Of a DNA stretch of 64,000 nucleotides, positions 60,284 to 64,000 are shown piece after piece. The notes beneath the pieces were generated by a model, which had not been told where the DNA came from, made no database searches, and worked only from the letters and a program-made list of their open reading frames with translations. The stretch is from Saccharospirillum sp965652395. Lineage in GTDB: Bacteria; Pseudomonadota; Gammaproteobacteria; Pseudomonadales; Natronospirillaceae. The DNA is taken from NCBI GenBank assembly GCA_965652395.1, contig CBFGUW010000021.1, positions 20,924 through 84,923 on the forward strand. Reading direction: 5' to 3'. Positions within the stretch are counted from its first letter, which is position 1; each line of letters opens with the position of its first letter. Made by a program: the position numbers and the translations under genes.

Positions 60284-60397
60284 TCAACCTGCGGTCGCCA
60301 CCCAATAAATGGCCGCAGCCACCACGGTTGCCACGATGATCACGGCGGCAATGGCATCCGCCTGGGCATCCGTCAGTCCTGCTTTTTTACTGGCCAT
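60284..60397 (-). CDS. 37-aa putative membrane peptide
   Basis: This short frame encodes MASKKAGLTDAQADAI..., then one hydrophobic stretch VIIVATVVAAAIYWV (about residues 19-33) and ends ATAG. GGGGAG lies 8 nt before the ATG, and a good terminator follows, so it looks like a real small gene. The basic N-terminus and single helix suggest an inner-membrane peptide. I do not recognise a named family. It is divergent from the sulfite reductase gene. Confidence 0.65.
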   Translation of the reverse strand: MASKKAGLTDAQADAIAAVIIVATVVAAAIYWVATAG

Positions 60398-60645
60398 AAT
60401 GTGATCTCCCCTTTTCTTGTTGTTTTACTGCTTTTATTAGCCTTCGACCCGGCGAAACCGGGCCGGAAAAGTTTCAGCTGGTGCATCTATTCAATACCGG
60501 CGTCATTTAACCCCCTATAGAGGCCGGGTTCAAGCTCCCTTATATAACGGTATGAGATTAAATTATGAAAATTAAATCATTCATGGAATAAGCGGCTTTA
60601 TGTATAGTCTGCGTCCAAATACCCAAACCAAGACAGGTTGATTCA
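60398..60645 (+). promoter_or_regulatory. Divergent control region of cysI and the small membrane peptide
   Basis: This 248-bp gap is AT-rich near cysI. A possible cysI promoter is TTCATG (60580-60585), 17-bp spacer, TATAGT (60603-60608), giving a leader of about 30 nt. Its poor -35 would fit activator use, as with CysB. Two ATTAAAT repeats about 15 bp apart (around 60556-60578) lie just upstream. No gene is seen. Confidence 0.4.
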
Positions 60646-62307
60646 ATGTACGTCTACGATTCGTTCGACCAAAGGCTGGTTGATGAACGCGTCGCTCAGT
60701 TCCGGGAGCAGACTGAGCGCTATCTGGAGGGTCAGCTTGCCGAAGACGAATTCCTGCCGCTTCGCTTGCAAAATGGTCTGTATATCCAGCGCCATGCGCC
60801 TATGTTGCGCATTGCCATCCCTTATGGGTTGCTGTCATCCGCCAAGCTGAACAGGCTGGCTGAACTGACCGAGACCTACGATAAAGGCTATGCCCATTTC
60901 ACCACGCGCCAGAACGTCCAGTTCAACTGGCCGGCGCTGGAAGACGTACCCGACATCCTTGCGGGTCTCGCCGAAGTACAGATGCATGCCATCCAAACTT
61001 CCGGCAACTGTATCCGTAATACCACAACCGACCAGTTCGCCGGTGTCCTGAGGGATGAAATCGACGATCCACGCCCCTGGTGTGAGTTGATTCGCCAATG
61101 GTCGACATTCCACCCTGAATTCGCCTTTTTGCCCCGTAAATTCAAGATCGCGGTCAATGCCAGCCCCTCTTCTGACCGGGCCGCTGTGCGTTTTCACGAT
61201 ATTGGGGTGGAACTGAACCGCAACCCGGCCGGTGAATTGGGTTTCCGTGTCTTCGTTGGTGGCGGTCTTGGCCGCACACCCTTGGTTGGCCAACTGGTGC
61301 GCGAATTCCTGCCCAAAGAGCACCTGCTGACCTATCTCGACGCCATTTTGAGGGTGTATAACCTGCAAGGACGTCGGGACAACAAACACAAGGCACGGAT
61401 CAAGATACTGGTCAAAGCGCTTGGTGTGGAAGAATTCACCCGCCGGGTCGAAGCAGAATGGGAACACTTGAAAGATGGTCCCGGCACCCTGACACAAGCC
61501 GAGATCGATCGTGTCGCCCAGCATTTTGTGGACCCGGACTACAGCGACCTTAGTGATGCGGACGAGTTGCTCAGCGAACAGAAAGACCAGAACCCCGGCT
61601 TCGCCCGCTGGCTGGATCGCAATGTCTACCTGCACAAGCGCCCCGGTTACGCCGCCGTTACCTTGTCACTGAAAAAAGTGGGCTACGCCCCGGGTGATTG
61701 CACAGCCAATCAAATGCGTGCCGCCGCCAAGCTCGCCGACGCTTACTCATTCGGTGAACTGCGTGTCAGCCACGAGCAAAACCTGATTCTCGCCGACGTT
61801 CGCCAGGATCAACTGCTGGCGCTTTGGCAGGAAGCGAAGGAATATGGCTTTGCCACACCCAACATTGGCACACTGACCGACGTTATCTGCTGCCCCGGCG
61901 GCGATTACTGCGCCCTGGCCAATGCCAAATCGATTCCGATTGCAGAGTCCATCCAGTCCCGTTTTGACGACTTGGATTACCTCTACGACCTCGGTGATGT
62001 CGACTTGAACATTTCCGGCTGCATGAACGCCTGTGGTCATCACCACATCGGTAACATTGGTATTCTGGGCGTCGACAAGAAGGGTGAGGAGTTCTATCAG
62101 ATCTCACTCGGAGGCGACTCTGGCCTGAATGCGCGGGTCGGCAAAATACTGGGACCATCGTTCAAGTCTGAAGAAGTGGCCGATGTTGTCGAAAAGATCG
62201 TCCAGGTTTATATCGACCAACGCCAGCAGGATGAACCCTTTATCGATACCGTTGAGCGAATCGGACTGACCCCTTTCAAGGAGCGTGTCTATGCAGCATC
62301 TCATTAA
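60646..62307 (+). CDS. cysI: Sulfite reductase hemoprotein (nitrite/sulfite reductase family)
   Basis: This 553-aa siroheme enzyme has two ferredoxin-like halves. TRQNVQFNWPALEDV (about 88-102) and TSGNCIRNTTTDQFAG are substrate and siroheme contacts. The cluster cysteines are in DVICCPGGDYCALA (about 412-425) and LNISGCMNACGHHHIGNIG (about 450-468). Length and the downstream DUF934 gene match pseudomonad CysI, which reduces sulfite to sulfide in cysteine synthesis. It overlaps the DUF934 gene by 17 bp. Confidence 0.93.
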   Translation: MYVYDSFDQRLVDERVAQFREQTERYLEGQLAEDEFLPLRLQNGLYIQRHAPMLRIAIPYGLLSSAKLNRLAELTETYDKGYAHFTTRQNVQFNWPALEDVPDILAGLAEVQMHAIQTSGNCIRNTTTDQFAGVLRDEIDDPRPWCELIRQWSTFHPEFAFLPRKFKIAVNASPSSDRAAVRFHDIGVELNRNPAGELGFRVFVGGGLGRTPLVGQLVREFLPKEHLLTYLDAILRVYNLQGRRDNKHKARIKILVKALGVEEFTRRVEAEWEHLKDGPGTLTQAEIDRVAQHFVDPDYSDLSDADELLSEQKDQNPGFARWLDRNVYLHKRPGYAAVTLSLKKVGYAPGDCTANQMRAAAKLADAYSFGELRVSHEQNLILADVRQDQLLALWQEAKEYGFATPNIGTLTDVICCPGGDYCALANAKSIPIAESIQSRFDDLDYLYDLGDVDLNISGCMNACGHHHIGNIGILGVDKKGEEFYQISLGGDSGLNARVGKILGPSFKSEEVADVVEKIVQVYIDQRQQDEPFIDTVERIGLTPFKERVYAASH

Positions 62308-62776
62308 AGACGGACAGACTGTCGAACAGGATGAGTGGATTCTTATAGACGCCGAAACAGACGTTCCCGCCGAGGGCCCTGTCATACTGCCGCTGACCTA
62401 CTATCGTGAACAGCGCTCTGAATGGCAGGCCGACGGCCGGGCAGTCGGTGTCTGGCTGAACGACGAAGAGTTCCCGGAAGACATTACGGATCTTCTTGAG
62501 GAAGTCGGGCTGATTGCCCTGCACTTCCCCAAGTTCGCCGATGGCCGAAGCTTTTCCAAAGCCCGTTTGATACGGGAGCGTCTTGGCTACCAAGGTGAAA
62601 TTCGCGCCATAGGCGACTTCCTCCCCGACCAGGCATTTTACCTGCAACGTTGTGGTGTCAATGCGTTCGCCTGTCGAACCGCCGAAGAAGCCGCTACCAC
62701 CAGCCGCCTGCTGGACACCTTCTCGGTACGCTACCAGGCAGACGTAAGCGCCAGACCGCTCTTCGATCAACGCTAA
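62291..62776 (+). CDS. DUF934 protein linked to sulfite reductase
   Basis: This 161-aa acidic protein begins MQHLIKDGQTVEQDEW and has the DUF934 blocks VWLNDEEFPEDI, ALHFPKFADGRSFSKARLIRE (in parts: LHFPKFADGRSFSKARL) and GDFLPDQAFYLQRCGVNAF. Members are nearly always next to cysI and may help sulfite reduction, but the mechanism is unknown. The ATG at 62291 lies inside the cysI end; a GTG two codons earlier is an alternative. Tight overlap suggests coupling. Confidence 0.88.
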   Translation: MQHLIKDGQTVEQDEWILIDAETDVPAEGPVILPLTYYREQRSEWQADGRAVGVWLNDEEFPEDITDLLEEVGLIALHFPKFADGRSFSKARLIRERLGYQGEIRAIGDFLPDQAFYLQRCGVNAFACRTAEEAATTSRLLDTFSVRYQADVSARPLFDQR

Positions 62777-62801
62777 GGCGTAAACTGCCAGACTTCTACC
62801 T

Positions 62802-62824
62802 AAAGGCCCTACGGGGCCTTTTTT
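62802..62824 (+). terminator. Terminator after the cysI-DUF934 operon
   Basis: AAAGGCCC-TACG-GGGCCTTT is a perfect 8-bp stem with a tetraloop; the T-run continues three bases past the stem. It lies 25 bp after the DUF934 stop. Confidence 0.92.
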
Positions 62825-62893
62825 GTTGCCCGTTTCATGGTCTCCTCCCTCCCTTCCGGCACAGCCTGAAATGACATTCAGTCATGAGAACTG

Positions 62894-62922
62894 TTGACAC
62901 CCCACCAAACCCTGTATATAAA
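62894..62922 (+). promoter_or_regulatory. sulA: Promoter of sulA
   Basis: TTGACA (62894-62899), a 17-bp spacer and TATAAA (62917-62922) form a near-perfect sigma-70 promoter. The -10 lies inside a LexA box, so it should be strong but tightly repressed. The sulA start codon is about 43 bp downstream. Confidence 0.85.
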
Positions 62923-62927
62923 TACAG
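62912..62927 (+). promoter_or_regulatory. LexA (SOS) box 1
   Basis: CTGTATATAAATACAG is an exact CTGT-N8-ACAG LexA site. It covers the -10 hexamer of the sulA promoter, the ideal place for repression. sulA is a classic SOS gene. Confidence 0.92.
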
Positions 62928-62930
62928 GTA

Positions 62931-62946
62931 CTGTACATTTAAACAG
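62931..62946 (+). promoter_or_regulatory. LexA (SOS) box 2
   Basis: CTGTACATTTAAACAG is a second exact CTGT-N8-ACAG site, 19 bp downstream of the first (centre to centre). It covers the likely transcription start of sulA. Its spacer is less like the TATATATA consensus, so it may bind more weakly. Confidence 0.75.
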
Positions 62947-62964
62947 CTACCGGAGGTCGACATC

Positions 62965-63549
62965 ATGTCACTCAACCACAATGCTCAGGCTCTGTTTTTC
63001 CAACGTCCGGCAAGCGCCCGTCCTGCGTGGCAATCGAGTGCCGTGTCCAGCCTCCCGACACCCACAGGCCGCCGGGAACACTCGGCCGCGACTCACATGC
63101 CCGAAGGCACCTTGACCGAGGTTTTCTTCCAGGCCGACAGCCGCGACCAATTACGCCTGCTCGTTCCTGTTCTGGCCGAGCTCAGCCAGCAGCACAAATG
63201 GATCACCCTGATCGCCCCACCCTGCATTCCCAATGAGCGCCTGCTCGCCCGAGCCGGAGTCGACACCCGAAAAATACTGGTCATACACACCAAGTCCATC
63301 AAGGACTACTGGAATACGCTGGAACAGATGCTCGCCAATGGCATGAGCAGTACTGTACTCGCATGGCTCGGCCGTGAATTCGACGAGACCCATCGCGATC
63401 GGCTGAAAGCGGCCGCCAACAAAGGTGGCACGGTCGCCTTCGTGCTGCGTCAGATAGGTGGCGCCAAATCAACTCCCAGCAAACCACTCGAATACGAGAC
63501 CGTGCAAGTAGAACAGGGCCGTAATCCACAAATGAGTTTGGCTTTCTGA
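62965..63549 (+). CDS. sulA: SOS cell division inhibitor SulA
   Basis: This 194-aa protein has a SulA domain in about residues 45-170: GTLTEVFFQADSRDQLRLL, LSQQHKWITLIAPPCIPNE, ERLLARAGVDTRKILVIH and NGMSSTVLAW. SulA binds FtsZ to halt division during SOS and is then degraded by Lon, whose gene is also in this window. I chose the ATG at 62965, with GGAGGT 7 nt upstream; an earlier in-frame ATG at 62884 lies before the promoter -35. In pseudomonads sulA follows lexA, but here it stands alone with its own SOS boxes. Confidence 0.9.
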   Translation: MSLNHNAQALFFQRPASARPAWQSSAVSSLPTPTGRREHSAATHMPEGTLTEVFFQADSRDQLRLLVPVLAELSQQHKWITLIAPPCIPNERLLARAGVDTRKILVIHTKSIKDYWNTLEQMLANGMSSTVLAWLGREFDETHRDRLKAAANKGGTVAFVLRQIGGAKSTPSKPLEYETVQVEQGRNPQMSLAF

Positions 63550-63773
63550 GTAACCCGTTTTAAGGAAAGGTAAGGGAATCTATCCCCCTCCCATTGCCTG
63601 ACGCAAGGACGCGTTTTTCCCCTCGCCTCCCCCTGATTTCACAGCTTGCACCGCAAACCGGGCTGGACTCTGGCCGACACTCCTGAAACGCATCGCTCAA
63701 TGGGAAACGATCATCAAGCATAAAATAAACAAAAAAGAAGGGGATTAGGAAACGAAGAAAGGGAAATAACTGA

Positions 63774-63861
63774 TGGTGCCCGGAGCCGGACTCGAACCGG
63801 CACGACCAAAAAGGTCGAGAGATTTTAAGTCTCTTGTGTCTACCAATTTCACCACCCGGGC
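63774..63861 (-). tRNA. tRNA-Leu (TAA)
   Basis: The 88-nt minus-strand sequence begins GCCCGGGTGGTGAAATTGG and ends CCGGGCACCA with encoded CCA. It has the anticodon stem-loop AGAGA-CTTAAAA-TCTCT (anticodon TAA) and the long variable arm CGACCTTTTTGGTCG of class II tRNAs. It follows tRNA-Cys in the leftward direction. Confidence 0.97.
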
Positions 63862-63924
63862 GTCTCGCTTGGCAGCGTGCGACCCTGGGTCAAGGTCGAC
63901 TTGATACCTCTGGAGAAGAGGAAG

Positions 63925-63998
63925 TGGAGGCTGGAGTCGGAATCGAACCGGCGTACGCGGAGTTGCAGTCCGCTGCATGACCACTCTGCCATCCAGCC
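63925..63998 (-). tRNA. tRNA-Cys (GCA)
   Basis: The 74-nt minus-strand sequence begins GGCTGGATGGCAGAGTGG and ends CTCCAGCCTCCA with encoded CCA. The anticodon stem-loop GCGGA-CTGCAAC-TCCGC gives anticodon GCA. The tRNA-Cys / tRNA-Leu pair usually follows pgsA and tRNA-Gly in gammaproteobacteria, so those genes are probably just beyond the right edge. Confidence 0.97.
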
Positions 63999-64000
63999 TT

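Noticed and set aside
63550..63773. A small gene between sulA and tRNA-Leu
   Set aside because: Only very short frames without ribosome sites are present; the stretch appears non-coding, with a T-rich tract after tRNA-Leu on the minus strand.

Overview
The window reads as a continuous piece of core chromosome from a marine-type gammaproteobacterium. Gene order and protein character point to the Pseudomonas / Marinobacter / Saccharospirillum side of the class. The evidence is: etfBA divergent from ETF-QO; a yceD-rpmF-plsX-fabD-fabG-acpP-fabF-pabC-mltG-tmk-holB-pilZ block; an RNase E with an NDPR-containing tail; a ~1600-residue NAD-glutamate dehydrogenase; and a CysI-type sulfite reductase followed by a DUF934 gene. 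I see no insertion sequence, prophage, CRISPR array, rRNA operon or foreign island. The genus is inference.

Layout. 1-4.5 kb: electron transfer flavoprotein subunits (etfA cut by the window edge), ETF-ubiquinone oxidoreductase, a DUF1285 protein and a TetR regulator. 4.6-5.5 kb: a YiiX-like cysteine hydrolase. 5.6-14.7 kb (minus strand): fatty acid synthesis genes running through aminodeoxychorismate lyase, MltG, thymidylate kinase and DNA polymerase delta' to the pilus protein PilZ; mltG through pilZ are joined by ATGA start/stop overlaps. 14.8-20.7 kb: maf, sppA, rluC and rne with a long leader. 20.7-30 kb: murB, a low-molecular-weight phosphatase, kdsB, lpxK, exbD/exbB, comEC, a DUF2062 gene, lolD and lolC. 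30-35.7 kb: an unusual PilZ-domain protein, agmatine deiminase, dinG, kdsA, kdsC and a small HTH-like gene. 35.7-44.3 kb (minus strand): the protein quality-control block tig, clpP, clpX, lon, hupB, ppiD. 44.6-44.9 kb: tRNA-Pro, -Arg and -His. 45-54.7 kb: folD, ppiB, lpxH, miaE, trmA, yjbQ, rlmG, rlmKL, rmf, pyrD and a DUF2835 gene. 54.8-64 kb: NAD-glutamate dehydrogenase, DUF2970, a 37-codon membrane-peptide gene, cysI plus DUF934, sulA, and tRNA-Leu and tRNA-Cys.

Themes. Several genes build the outer membrane (kdsA, kdsB, kdsC, lpxK, lpxH, lolC, lolD, fab genes, plsX). Others maintain proteins (tig, clpP, clpX, lon, ppiD, ppiB) or modify and regulate RNA and ribosomes (rluC, rlmG, rlmKL, trmA, miaE, rmf, yceD, rne).

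The signals worth a second look are regulatory or small: two CTGT-N8-ACAG LexA boxes at sulA, a terminator-like hairpin inside the rmf leader, a sigma-32-like promoter at lon, a PsrA-like box between the etf genes, a terminator 28 nt before clpP, a 37-aa membrane peptide with its own ribosome site and terminator, an HTH-like gene tied to kdsC, and a PilZ protein with a helical insertion. I did not find a convincing new multi-gene system.
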